Positions 43,840 to 54,725 of a stretch of 64,000 nucleotides of DNA are shown in pieces. A model generated the notes under the pieces. That model searched no databases and was not told where the DNA came from. It saw only the letters and a program-made list of their open reading frames with translations. Positions within the stretch are counted from its first letter, which is position 1. Each line of letters starts with the position of its first letter. The position numbers and the translations under genes are program-made. The stretch comes from Dallia pectoralis (Eukaryota > Chordata > Actinopteri > Esociformes > Umbridae): positions 17,090,460 to 17,154,459 of the forward strand of contig CM055745.1 in the NCBI GenBank assembly GCA_029465975.1, in the 5' to 3' direction.

Positions 43840-45005
43840 CACTAATATAACATTATATAGTTACGTAACATTATATAGTTATATAGTTACATAACATTAT
43901 ATAGTTATATAGTTACATAACATTATATAGTTATATAGTTACATAACATTATATAGTCAAATAATATTATATAGTTAAATAACATCATATAGTTACAAAA
44001 CATTATATAGTCAAATAACATGATATAGTTATATAGTTACATAACATTATATAGTTACAAAACATTATATAGTTACAAAACAATATATAGTTACAAAACA
44101 TTATATAGTTACATAAAATTATATATTTACATAACATTATATAGTCAAATAACATTATATAGTCAAATAACATTATATAGTCAAATAACACGGAGGATCG
44201 GAGCAGCGGGGGCGGTGTTGCATTCGCTTCACCGCACCGTTGTGACGAAAAGAGAGCTGAGCCGAAAGGCAAAGCTCTCGATCTACCGGTCAATCTTTGT
44301 TCCTACCCTCACCTATGGTCATGAAAGCTGGGTCATGACCGAAAGAACGAGATCGCGGGTACAAGCGGCCGAAATGGGTTTTCTCAGAAAGGTGGCTGGC
44401 CTCTCCCTTAGGGATAGGGTGAGAAGCTCAGTCATCCGAGAGGAACTCGGAGTAGAGCCGCTGCTCCTTTGCGTAGAAAGGAGCCAGTTGAGGTGGTTCG
44501 GGCATCTTGTACGAATGCCACCTGGGCGCCTCCCTAGAGAGGTGTTCCAGGCACTTCCAGCTGGGAGGAGACCTCGGGGAAGACCCAGGCCTTGGTGGAG
44601 AGATTATATCTCCACACTGGCCTGGGAACGCCTCGGGATTCCCCAGTCAGAGCTGGCTAATGTTGCCCGGGAAAGGGAAGTTTGGGGTCCCCTGCTAGAG
44701 CTGCTACCCCCGCGACCCGACCCCGGATAAGCGGTTGAAGATGAGATGAGTCAAATAACATTATATAGTTACATAACATTATATAGTTACATAACATTAT
44801 ATAGTTACAAAACATTATGTAGTTACAAAACATTATGTAATTACATTATATAGTTACAAAACATTATATAGTTACAAAACATTATATAGTCACATAACAT
44901 TATATAGTCAAATAACATTATATAGTCACATAACATGATATAGTTAGAAAACATTTGATATAGTTACATAACATTGTATATAGTTGCATAACATTTTATA
45001 TAATT
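43840..45005. repeat. About 19-bp AT-rich minisatellite, split by a LINE insertion
   Basis: Units of the form ACATAACATTATATAGTT vary in length (16-29 bp, with TTATATAGTT additions and CAAATAAC variants). The array spans 43840-44190 and resumes at 44749-45005 after the Rex3-like insertion, so the array predates the insertion. Confidence 0.93.
44191..44748 (+). pseudogene. 5'-truncated Rex3/RTE-type LINE, RT C-terminal end
   Basis: An open frame runs from the truncation point to a TAA at 44728: RKAKLSIYRSIFVPTLTYGH, ESWVMTERTRSRVQAAEMGF, LRDRVRSSVIREELGVEPLL, LRWFGHLVRMPPGRLPREV, RRPRGRPRPWWRDYIS, LPPRPDPG. This is the C-terminal region of the RTE-clade Rex3 reverse transcriptase common in fish. 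The 3' end is a short GATGAGATGA tail as in Rex3. Twelve bases AGTCAAATAACA flank both sides, a target-site duplication within the AT-rich array. The catalytic RT core and endonuclease are absent, so it is a dead-on-arrival copy, but the remaining frame is undamaged and therefore recent. Confidence 0.9.
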
Positions 45006-45514
45006 CCAACAATCACTAAGTAATTTAAATGTGGATTTTTCAAACTGAGATTTCAACTCATACCTGACTTCTGCTCTGACGTTACTGACAGCCCATATGA
45101 CAGCTGAGCAGGACGCCAAACACAGACGCAATGAAGTTCATGTCACAACACTGCTGACTATGAACCGCTCAGGTAGCACTTAGCCACACTTACCATCTAA
45201 TTTCAATGACAAGGAGTCCCAGGCTGTACACAGATGATCACTTAAATGAAGTGTTTGCATTTCTGGAAAGAACAGAGATAAACGAGATGATTTGCAGAAG
45301 GTCAGATGTTTTGAAGATGATTGATGTGACCTGCCCATCTCATAATAATCCCCGGTTCACCTCAGAGCTCGAGTCCCACTCCCACAAGTTTAACAATAAA
45401 TAGTTTGAGTTCCCATGATTGACGTGTTTCCCATTTGATTCCTCGGGTGGTGGTAGGAAAACAAGAGCAGTCTGGGTTTGTATGAGCGTGTGAGTGGAAA
45501 AAGAACTAGAGGGC

Positions 45515-45722
45515 AAAGGGAATACTGTGAGTACTGTGAATATTGTGAGTTCTGTTAGTACTGTGAGTACTGTGAATACTCTGAGTACTGTGAATACTGA
45601 GAGTACTGTGAGTTCTGTGAGTACTGTGAATACTGGGAGTACTATGAGTACTGTGAGTTCTGTTAGTACTGTGAATACTGTGAGTTCTGTTAGTACTGTG
45701 AGTTCTGTGAGTACTGTGCTGT
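45515..45722. repeat. 9/18-bp repeat GTACTGTGA
   Basis: TACTGTGAGTACTGTGAA-type units with TTCTGTTAG and CTGAGAG variants. Ser/Val/Thr frames on both strands are artefacts. Confidence 0.9.
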
Positions 45723-45729
45723 GCATTCA

Positions 45730-47465
45730 TAGAACAAAGATTGTCAAAAAGTATTAGAATTCAATTTGTACAACGCTCAAATTAAATGAGCACTGAGAAA
45801 GATCAGGCCTTATGAGTTGCGTTTTTGTGTTTCATAAGCTTCTAAATGGACGGTGCTCTTATGTAATTGGGGTATGTTTCTTATATCCAGTTAAATGAAA
45901 TATGCATGTTACATCACCTTATTTACAGGGCAGCACATCTGGCGTGCAGGAGATAAACAGCCACCCTGAAAGCTGTTTGTTTGGCTTGAAATGGCATCAG
46001 CTCCTCCAAGCCCACACACATTATTGCACGAGCCCGTTGACATTTTCAAACACTCCCAAAACAAGAGGGGTAATTAATCCTGGATTGTAACAAAGCCGAT
46101 GTGTTTGAACCAGAATATCGACGCCAAGTCCATTTGGTTCCAGTCCACAAGACAAAAAGAGAAACGGAATTATAATAAAAATGTTTGTTTAATTGTTTTG
46201 TTGGACTCTTTTTTGGCTTCCCCCCCCACGTAGGCGGGGAAGAGCGTGTGACAACTGGTCGGATAACGTCAAAGCCTTCTGGATAATATCAAGGCGGCCG
46301 ATGCTTCACCTCTCCCAGACCCCCTGTAGTGTAAACGTGAAGTCTAAGGATGTTTGAGAGGATGTGCGAGCACGTAAATGAGACGACGCCCTGCTGAGAT
46401 TGAACAAAGTCCAGCTGAGATCGGGGCTGTCTTAATATCAGGACAAGCATGGTGAATGTACGCTCATGTAACCAATGACAACGGACAAAGATCTTCATCG
46501 TTGATTGAACCTGTATTTATTCCGTTTGCACGTCAAAGAACAAAAAAAAGATATGCTATAATAATCTGCTCCCTAGAAAATAGATACTTTTACCAAATAT
46601 AAACACGTTATCCACTAGTGAACGAAGGTTGTAGTAAGTGTTGGAAAAGAAGGACAAATGGATGAATGCACAGAGGTGGAATGATTTAAGGAAAATAAAG
46701 GCCTTCAAGCAGCGACAACCAGAACACAAACTCCATGTTGCCCATTAAGGCCATACGGTTTCAGAGTTGGTCCGAAAGCCCTGCTTTTTGGGGATTAAAA
46801 GCCAGTTTTAGCACTCGCGATATGGTTTCAGGTCCACTCTCCCACAGCTTGAACACCCCAGGGAAGGACAAGGCTCTTAATCCGGAGAACGGGAGCAGAA
46901 ATCTCCAAACGTTCGTGTCCCTACATCACTGCACTGGTGGCCACAGGCATACAGCCCTGCATGGAAGAAAACGTATTCCTGTTGAGAGTTGCTAATAGCA
47001 TGTCATACGCTCATATCTTCTGCACTTTTCAAACGAGGGCCTAACAGGGTGGAAGGTGTTTTTTTATTTTGCAAGTCTGAACAGCACTTTTTAGAACCAC
47101 TTTAAGCACGCAGGGAGGTAATTTTCTTAGCAGGCTATACCAAGAGTTGGACTGTACGTTTTCACACCCTACAGTTAATACTTGATCAGAGCGTATTTGG
47201 CAGCTTTTATAAAGCTTATCTTTTTTGTCGAGCTGAGTACATTTGGTTATAATATAAACACATTTTCTACAGTTTATAGATATCATATAAAAATCCAAGT
47301 TATGTCTGAGACTGGGCACTCAGCGTTATATTGGAAAGCCATCCTGGTGCCTTTTTTGCTTAGAAATTAGTGTGACTGCTTCACTGTAAAAATGGAAAGA
47401 AGCAATTGTTTTAAGAACATTTAAGGCAGAATTGACAGGCATTTGCCCCTCGTAATAAAGAGATA
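45730..47465. other. No gene recognised
   Basis: Moderate-complexity sequence. Frames at 45902-46090, 46735-46995 and 47041-47319(-) lack known domains or splice-supported extension. Confidence 0.45.
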
Positions 47466-47474
47466 ATGAGAGGG

Positions 47475-47798
47475 TTTTTCTTATGTGTGTGTGTGTAAAC
47501 AGAAGTTCACTTGAATTTAGATGCTCCTATTCGGGCGTTAATCGCCCATTATGTTGTGTGTGTGTGTGTGTGTAAACAGAAGTTCACTTGAATTCAGATG
47601 CTCCTATTCGGGCGTTAATCGCCCATTATGTTGTGTGTGTGTGTGTAAACAGAAGTTCACTTGAATTCAGATGCTCCTATTCGGGCGTTAATCGCCCATT
47701 ATGTTGTGTGTGTGTCTGTAAACAGAAGTTCACTTGAATTCAGATGCTCCTATTCGGACGTTAATCGCCCATTATGTTGTGTGTGTGTGAACAGTAGT
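47475..47798. repeat. About 80-bp tandem repeat with (GT)n, 4 copies
   Basis: Units read GTAAACAGAAGTTCACTTGA, ATTCAGATGCTCCTATTCGG, GCGTTAATCGCCCATTATGT, TG(TG)n. The (GT)n length differs between units. Confidence 0.93.
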
Positions 47799-48065
47799 TC
47801 ACATTATTTCAACGTGATCTACACACCATCATCCCTAGGAAAACTAGACATCTTATAACTCTTTCTACCATGTTGCACTCATTCTGTCATCACGAAGTGT
47901 TCAGAGAGGATTGTAAAGACTCATATTAAAGGCATTTTGCTTGGAACAGTGGCCTGACTTCAATTAACCTCCAACCACTGCATATCTGACACACAAGCCT
48001 TCTATTGCTACTGACACAGTCTGGAGTAGACAGAGTGTATTTTATCATTCCTAAATATTTCCTTG

Positions 48066-48245
48066 TCCCCAGGTTAACCCCAGGTTGACCCCAGGTTGTC
48101 TCCAGGTTGACCCCAGGTTGTCTCCAGGTTGACCCCAGGTTGTCTCCAGGTTAACCCCAGGTTGTCTCCATGTTGTCTCCAGGTTAACCTCAGGTTGTCT
48201 CCAGGTTAACCTCAGGTTGTCTCCAGGTTAACCTCAGGTTGTCTA
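48066..48245. repeat. About 15-bp repeat CCAGGTTGTCTCCAGGTTGACC
   Basis: Alternating CCAGGTTGACCC, CCAGGTTGTCTC and CCAGGTTAACCT units lead directly into the 44-bp array. Confidence 0.88.
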
Positions 48246-50490
48246 CAGCAGATGTGTCCTAACTCTTGTGCTATTAACTGTCACGAATGCTCCGGCGTAG
48301 TGCGGTGAAAGCCATTGCAGAGTCGTAGGAACCGTTCAAATAGGTTTATTGTGCTACCAAACACAAAACAAACCGTAACGGCGAAAATGCAATACTGTTT
48401 TAAATGAAAGGTGCACATATAGCGACTTTAAACAAACACTCTCAATAATAACTAAAACAGCGATATCCGTGTAACCTCACACTTACCTCTAAACCAACGT
48501 GACATAGAACAAACAATGATCAGCAACGACGTGACTTCCTTGTGCTATTAACACTGAGGACCACAGCAGGTGTGTCCTAACTCTTGTGCGATTAACACTG
48601 AGGACCACAGCAGATGTGTCCTAACTCTTGTGTTATTAACACTGAGGACCGCAGCAGATGTGTCCTAACTTTTGTGCTATTAACACTGAGGACCACAGCA
48701 GATGTGTCCTAACTCTTGTGTTATTAACACTGAGGACCACAGCAGATGTGTCCTAACTTTTGTGCTATTAACACTGAGGAGCAGATGTGTCCTAACTCTT
48801 GTGCTATTAACACTGAGCAGCAGATGTGTCCTAACTCTTGTGCTATTAACACTGAGGACCACAGCAGATGTGTCCTAACTCTTGTACTATTAACACTGAG
48901 GACCACAGCAGATGTGTCCTAACTCTTGTGTTATTAACACTGAGGACCACAGCAGATGTGTCCTAACTCTTGTGCTATTAACACTGAGGACCACAGCAGA
49001 TGTGTCCTAACTGAGGACCACAGCTTGTGTTATTAACACTGAGGACCACAGCAGATGTGTCCTAACTCTTGTGCTATTAACACTGAGGACCACAGCAGAT
49101 GTGTCCTAACTCTTGTACTATTAACACTGAGGACCACAGCAGATGTGTCCTAACTCTTGTGCTATTAACACTGAGGACCACAGCAGGTGTGTCCTAACTC
49201 TTGTGCTATTAACACTGAGGACCACAGCAGATGTGTCCTAACTCTTGTGCTATTAACACTGAGGACCACAGCAGGTGTGTCCTAACTCTTGTGCTATTAA
49301 CACTGAGGACCACAGCAGATGTGTCCTAACTCTTGTGCTATTAACACTGAGCAGCAGGTGTGTCCTAACTCTTGTGCTATTAACACTGAGGACCACAGCA
49401 GATGTGTCCTAACTTTTGTGCTATTAACACTGAGGAGCAGATGTGTCCTAACTCTTGTGCTATTAACACTGAGGAGCAGATGTGTCCTAACTCTTGTGCT
49501 ATTAACACTGAGGACCACAGCAGATGTGTCCTAACTCTTGTACTATTAACACTGAGGACCACAGCAGATGTGTCCTAACTCTTGTGTTATTAACACTGAG
49601 GACCACAGCAGATGTGTCCTAACTCTTGTGCTATTAACACTGAGGACCACAGCAGATGTGTCCTAACTCTTGTGTTATTAACACTGAGGACCACAGCAGA
49701 TGTGTCCTAACTCTTGTGCTATTAACACTGAGGACCACAGCAGATGTGTCCTAACTCTTGTACTATTAACACTGAGGACCACAGCAGATGTGTCCTAACT
49801 CTTGTGCTATTAACACTGAGGACCACAGCAGGTGTGTCCTAACTCTTGTGCTATTAACACTGAGGACCACAGCAGATGTGTCCTAACTCTTGTGCTATTA
49901 ACACTGAGGACCACAGCAGGTGTGTCCTAACTCTTGTGCTATTAACACTGAGGACCACAGCAGATGTGTCCTAACTCTTGTGCTATTAACACTGAGCAGC
50001 AGGTGTGTCCTAACTCTTGTGCTATTAACACTGAGGACCACAGCAGATGTGTCCTAACTTTTGTGCTATTAACACTGAGGAGCAGATGTGTCCTAACTCT
50101 TGTGCTATTAACACTGAGGAGCAGATGTGTCCTAACTCTTGTGCTATTAACACTGAGAACCACAGCAGGTGTGTCCTAACTCTTGTGCTATTAACACTGA
50201 GAACCACAGCAGATGTGTCCTAACTCTTGTGCTATTAACACTGAGGACCACAGCAGATGTGTCCTAACTCTTGTGCTATTAACACTGAGAACCACAGCAG
50301 ATGTGTCCTAACTCTTGTGCTATTAACACTGAGGACCACAGCAGATGTGTCCTAACTCTTGTGCTATTAACACTGAGGACCACAGCAGATGTGTCCTAAC
50401 TCTGTGCTATTAACACTGAGCAGCAGGTGTGTCCTAACTCTTGTGCTATTAACACTGAGCAGCAGGTGTGTCCTAACTCCTGTGTGTTGT
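48246..50490. repeat. 44-bp minisatellite, about 45 copies, with higher-order structure
   Basis: The unit is GTGTCCTAACTCTTGTGCTA, TTAACACTGAGGACCACAGC, AGAT. Short variants lack GGACCACA (GAGCAGCAGGT or GAGGAGCAGAT). An ordered block of variants around 48957-49600 recurs around 49600-50240, for example the short-unit cluster at 49340-49510 and again at 49985-50155. This suggests a duplication of about 645 bp. A TGTCACG-type insertion (48279-48536) sits in the first unit. Confidence 0.95.
48279..48536 (-). mobile_element. LTR-like insertion ending ...GTGACA
   Basis: On minus it runs GTCACGTCGTTG ... CAATAAACCTATTTGAACGG ... GGAGCATTCGTGACA. The AATAAA signal and GTGACA end match the LTR 3' end at 59671. 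CTTGTGCTATTAAC flanks both sides, but since this motif belongs to the array the target duplication is ambiguous. It may be a short or truncated solo LTR. Confidence 0.55.
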
Positions 50491-50632
50491 TGTCTGTTCA
50501 CCCGTCACTGAGTAGCTCTGCATGACACCAACTTCATTTCCAAGCGTTTTGCTGTCATGTGCTTTCATTGTTTTTTCCCGGGCTTTTTATTCTTTTGATA
50601 TTTTTGATTGTGTTTGCTACAGGAACCTGTTT

Positions 50633-51190
50633 ACTACAGGGTTGTATGAGATGACAGTGGAGCACCACCTGATTACTACAGGGTTGTATGACATGACAGT
50701 GGAGCACCACCTGTATACTACAGGGTTGTATGACATGACAGTGGAGCACCACCTGTATACTACAGGGTTGTATGACATGACAGTGGAGCACCACCTGTAT
50801 ACTACAGGGTTGTATGACATGACAGTGGAGCACCACCTGTTTACTACAGGGTTGTATGAGATGACAGTGGAGCACCACCTGTATACTACAGGGTTGTATG
50901 AGATGACAGTGGAGCACCACCTGTATACTACAGGGTTGTATGACATGACAGTGGAGCACCACCTGTATACTACAGGGTTGTATGACATGACAGTGGAGCA
51001 CCACCTGTATACTACAGGGTTGTATGACATGACAGTGGAGCACCACCTGTTTACTACAGGGTTGTATGACATGACAGTGGAGCACCATCTGTTTACTACA
51101 GGGTTGTATGACATGACAGTGGAGCACCACCTGTTTACTACAGGGTTGTATGACATGACAGTGGAGCACCACCTGTTTACTACCTGGTTG
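50633..51190. repeat. 42-bp minisatellite, about 13 copies
   Basis: The unit is ATGACAGTGGAGCACCACCT followed by GTATACTACAGGGTTGTATG and AC. The 232-codon + frame and two minus frames across it exist because 42 is a multiple of three. They lack any known domain or conserved start. Confidence 0.95.
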
Positions 51191-51229
51191 TATGACATGA
51201 CAGCAGCCCTCTGCCAGTAGTTTTGACTA

Positions 51230-53191
51230 TTCCCAACTGTACAGACTAAACCATTCCTTCTCTCCTCCTTAATACACATTTAAATATGGTGGCCACCACT
51301 TTAATTTTAAACTGAAAAAATCTAATGTCTTTTATAAAGCCTTTTTTCCAATGACAGTTGTCAAGTGCTTTTACAAACTCTCAGCCTAAAACCCAACAAA
51401 GCATAATTCAACAATGCATCTTTACTCATTTTTATTTTTCAACATTTTTATGTTCATAAGTTGTGGCCATTTCACATTTCTATTGTATTCACTCTATTGT
51501 TGTTGCGAAGGAACCGACAAGTTAGCATTTAGTTTAATGATCCATACAGTCTGTGTCTTGTTCTCCTGACAGATTACATTTGAACGTGATGAGTGGGTGT
51601 GCTTTTAGAAATCCTCAAGACGCCACAGAACATAACTCAGCACAAACTCCTAGAGCTCTATTGTTTATGCCGTGACAGATGTGTTTTCTGGTTCTGATCT
51701 GCATTACACAAGCTTGATCTCCTTGTTCCTCACAAACAATGGCACTCACTGGTTCTTTGTTTGAACGAACAACTGGCCTTTCTGTTCATCTCTTCCACTC
51801 TGACATTCAGGAACTGGTCGCTGGGTTCAGTGTTCATCATGGAGGAGGTTGAAAACATATTGAGAAATATATAGAAAAATCCTGCTATTACAAGCATTCA
51901 TCAGATGACATTAATGAGAATATTCATGTTAGTAACTGAAAATGTATAATAAATAAAATGAATGCTGATTGGACGAAACATTCCAAATGTATTTACTGAA
52001 CATGAAACAATTTAGCACAGGTTTAACACAAACATGTTCACTGTTCCATTAAAATATTACTATATTTACAGTGAAATTATAATAAAACAGCAAATATGGT
52101 GCAAATGGTACATAGCAAATATGTCACTGTTATATATTGTTTATGTTTTACAATATCATGACAGTTACAATCTCCAAAGGACATCTGAACTCTAACCAGA
52201 CATCGCACATTTGCACAATTGCATATTTGTATATTACATATATTTAAATGTAGCATTTTGTGGCTATGCATGGTCCCTCTAGTTTGTATTGTTACAATCT
52301 CAAAAGGTCATCTCTAAAGGTCATCTGAACTCTAACCAGACACCAGCAATTCACCAACACCTGGTGATTAAAATATTATTATTGAAAAATAGGTTTTTAC
52401 ATTTCGTGATTCACATTGAAATTGTATTGCATTGACACCATTGGACAGATTTCCATATTATCAACCTGAATTAGTTATTAGATCTGAAAACATTCATAGA
52501 AAGGATAAATAGTACAGTAGTCAACATTCAAGAAAATTATTAAGAAAATTCTAGTCATTGGATTCATTATCTGTACATTTTGGGTAGATGACTTGAATGT
52601 CTCCTTCACTAGCAGATGACAGACAGTGATTAGACCAGCAGCGCCCTCTAGTGGACTGGTACCAGAATTACTGGTCAGATTTAGTGAACTGAACTCACAT
52701 AATGGAGCCTGTAACCTAAAGAGGATTATATTGTTACTAGACTGATGTTGTGAGAAAAACTACATTTATATAAAAGTACTTTATAGGTTGGAATTATGTT
52801 CTATTAAAATAATTATAATGTAAAGGTTTGTTTGAGGCAGGGTTAATCACAATTAGTTTGTAATGCAAGATAACCAACATCACAGTTAAAAGTGTCAACC
52901 ACATGTCATGTAAAACCCACTGACCTAAAGCATGATCATTTCTAATAAAAGTAGGAGATATAAGAAGAAATGAGATGCAGATGGTTGGCAGAATAATTTG
53001 TTTCATAAGACACATTTTGGTTGAGTTTGTACCAAGAGATTAAAATCTATCAAATGTCTAGATTTGTCTTTTATTTTAAACACATGGAGATCTGGACAGT
53101 GTTTTTGTCTGTAGTAACATTTACTATCTTCCTCTGTGGATTGGGTTCCTTCACAATCGTACATTTCCAGCTGTGGAATAAGAACAGATAA
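51230..53191. other. No gene recognised
   Basis: AT-rich, unique-looking. AGCGCCCTCTAGTGG at about 52640 is a motif common in fish dispersed repeats. Nothing else is supported. Confidence 0.5.
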
Positions 53192-53348
53192 ATGAGGTTT
53201 ACTAACAAGGTTCGGGAGGAGGACTTCCAGCTAATTAATTACAGGTGGAAGCCCTCAGCAATTAACAGCTAGAGGGTACATATAGACTCAGCAGTCTTAC
53301 CTCGCTCCGCTGACAGCTCGCAGCATAATAGTCTCTCTCGCGGATACT

Positions 53349-54725
53349 ATGTCTCAGCCAAGCTCTTCCTCTGACGAAGGCGTCAGCACGCAAGTCGCGG
53401 GTCCTCCGATCAGTCCGGCCATGCCGGACGCCACTCCCGAACCCAGGACCTCTTCCCGCGGCCGCACTCCGGCCCGACACGGGCGTTCCCTCAGACGCCG
53501 GTACCAGGCTTCGCCGCCCCCAGCAAGACCACCTCCGATTTCCCCGGCTTCCTCCTACCGCTCGACCGTCCCGACGATCCCTCCCATCGGGAAGTGGACC
53601 GTAGCCGGGCTGAGACAGGCGCTAGGCTACTCGGACACGCCGGTCTCCAGGAAAATGCACAAGGCGGAGCTGTACGACTTATACGTCTCCCTCCAAGCTC
53701 CTCCTAAACCCGCCCGCAGGCAGGGAAAAACCCGCGGGGCCCTAAGCATTTCGGCCCAAGCAACTCCGTCGTCCTCCCGCTCAGGACACCGCTCGCTGCG
53801 TTCCGTAAATGCCTCCGCCGCCGCAGCGGCGCGTCCGGACGAGCCCAGCGGCTTCCCTTCCGTAGCGCAACTTTACACCCCCAATAACCCTCTCCCTTTC
53901 CAGCAGCCCCGAGCTCTGGCCCCAGGCACTAGCGCGCAGCTTCCGCAGCCAGCAGCTGTACAGGCTATCCCTCGACTCCAGTCCTTCTACCCAGGTGCCA
54001 ACCCCGCCCACCAGCAGTGGCCCACAGCTAACCCCGCCCACCAGCAGTGGCCCGCAGCCCCGCAGCTCCAAACAAGCGCGGGCCCGCCCCCGCTCGCAGC
54101 GCAAGCTCCCCCTTTTCCCTTCCAGCCTCCTTTCCCCCCGCCCAACTTTCCCCCCCCTGCCGCCGCAGGTCCCCTAGGCTCGTTCCCACCGCCTACGTTC
54201 CAAGCTCCGGGGTACACCCTCCCCTGCGCCTCCACCCAATCCAAATCCCCATACTCCCTCTTCACAGCCACCCCGATGCCCGTGCCGTCTAACGCCGTCG
54301 CCATGGAACCCCCGCCGGTTTCCCAGCACATCCGCGCCCAGATCCTCTCAGGTGCGGACGCAGACCTTTCATCTCTGCTCTCTCTTCTTACCGCAGCTGA
54401 ACCAGAACGCCGGATAGACTGCGGGGAGTACTCGGTCACCCTAAGGAACACAACCACCCACTCATCTCGCGTTCTCTCCTTCCCCGAGTTCTCAATGGCC
54501 TTTTCCCGGTTCACCGAGATAATCTGTTCCGTTTTCCCCCAAAGGCGGCGCGAACTGAACGACTATCAAGCCATTATAGCCGAACTCGCGCTGTCCTACG
54601 GGGGGGGCACTTCTACACCTACCACAAGCTCTTCTCCGCAAAGAGCGCCGTGCGAGTCGCACAGTGGAACCAGTGCCCCTACTGGGGCGCACTTGACCCA
54701 GACCTGCACAACAGGGTGTTCCTAG
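53349..54725 (+). CDS. gag-like ORF1 of DIRS-like element, 458 codons
   Basis: ATG at 53349 (MSQPSSSSDEGVS). Residues about 20-60 are Pro/Arg-rich. Residues about 75-115 (GKWTVAGLRQALGYSDTPVS then KAELYDLYVSL) resemble a SAP DNA/RNA-binding helix-linker-helix. Residues about 200-330 are Pro/Ala/Gln-rich with N-P-A-H-Q-Q-W-P repeats. Residues about 350-420 (ADLSSLLSLLTAAEPERRID, CGEYSVTLRN, FSRFTEIICSVFPQRRRELN) form an alpha-helical core conserved in copy D. It probably coats RNA. At 54600 the frame meets eight G, and the last 41 codons (TSTPTTSSSPQ...) are out of register with conserved sequence, which continues in the -1 frame. It is full length with no stop before that point. Confidence 0.8.
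   Translation: MSQPSSSSDEGVSTQVAGPPISPAMPDATPEPRTSSRGRTPARHGRSLRRRYQASPPPARPPPISPASSYRSTVPTIPPIGKWTVAGLRQALGYSDTPVSRKMHKAELYDLYVSLQAPPKPARRQGKTRGALSISAQATPSSSRSGHRSLRSVNASAAAAARPDEPSGFPSVAQLYTPNNPLPFQQPRALAPGTSAQLPQPAAVQAIPRLQSFYPGANPAHQQWPTANPAHQQWPAAPQLQTSAGPPPLAAQAPPFPFQPPFPPPNFPPPAAAGPLGSFPPPTFQAPGYTLPCASTQSKSPYSLFTATPMPVPSNAVAMEPPPVSQHIRAQILSGADADLSSLLSLLTAAEPERRIDCGEYSVTLRNTTTHSSRVLSFPEFSMAFSRFTEIICSVFPQRRRELNDYQAIIAELALSYGGGTSTPTTSSSPQRAPCESHSGTSAPTGAHLTQTCTTGCS
54600..54607 (+). promoter_or_regulatory. Octa-G run: candidate -1 frameshift site between gag and pol
   Basis: The zero frame is TAC GGG GGG GGC; slipping back one base gives GGG CAC TTC TAC ACC, which continues straight into ORF2. 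The same eight-G run is present at 15167-15174 (as C on +) in the diverged copy D. ORF2 has no ATG before 54959, so the upstream conserved cysteine cluster can only be reached by slippage of the ribosome, or of the reverse transcriptase or RNA polymerase. Confidence 0.55.

Noticed and set aside
45506..45757. Ser/Thr/Val-rich repeat proteins
   Set aside because: Simple 9-bp repeat read in frame; no support for a gene.
48246..50490. Possible CRISPR-like repeat-spacer structure
   Set aside because: Units are contiguous with no unique spacers, and the genome is eukaryotic; it is a minisatellite. The same applies to all other arrays here.
50522..51220. 232-codon + frame and two overlapping minus frames
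   Set aside because: Produced by a 42-bp minisatellite, open on both strands, with no domain or conserved start.
53781..54514. Minus frames opposite ORF1 of copy C
   Set aside because: Antisense shadows in GC-rich sequence, with no independent conservation.
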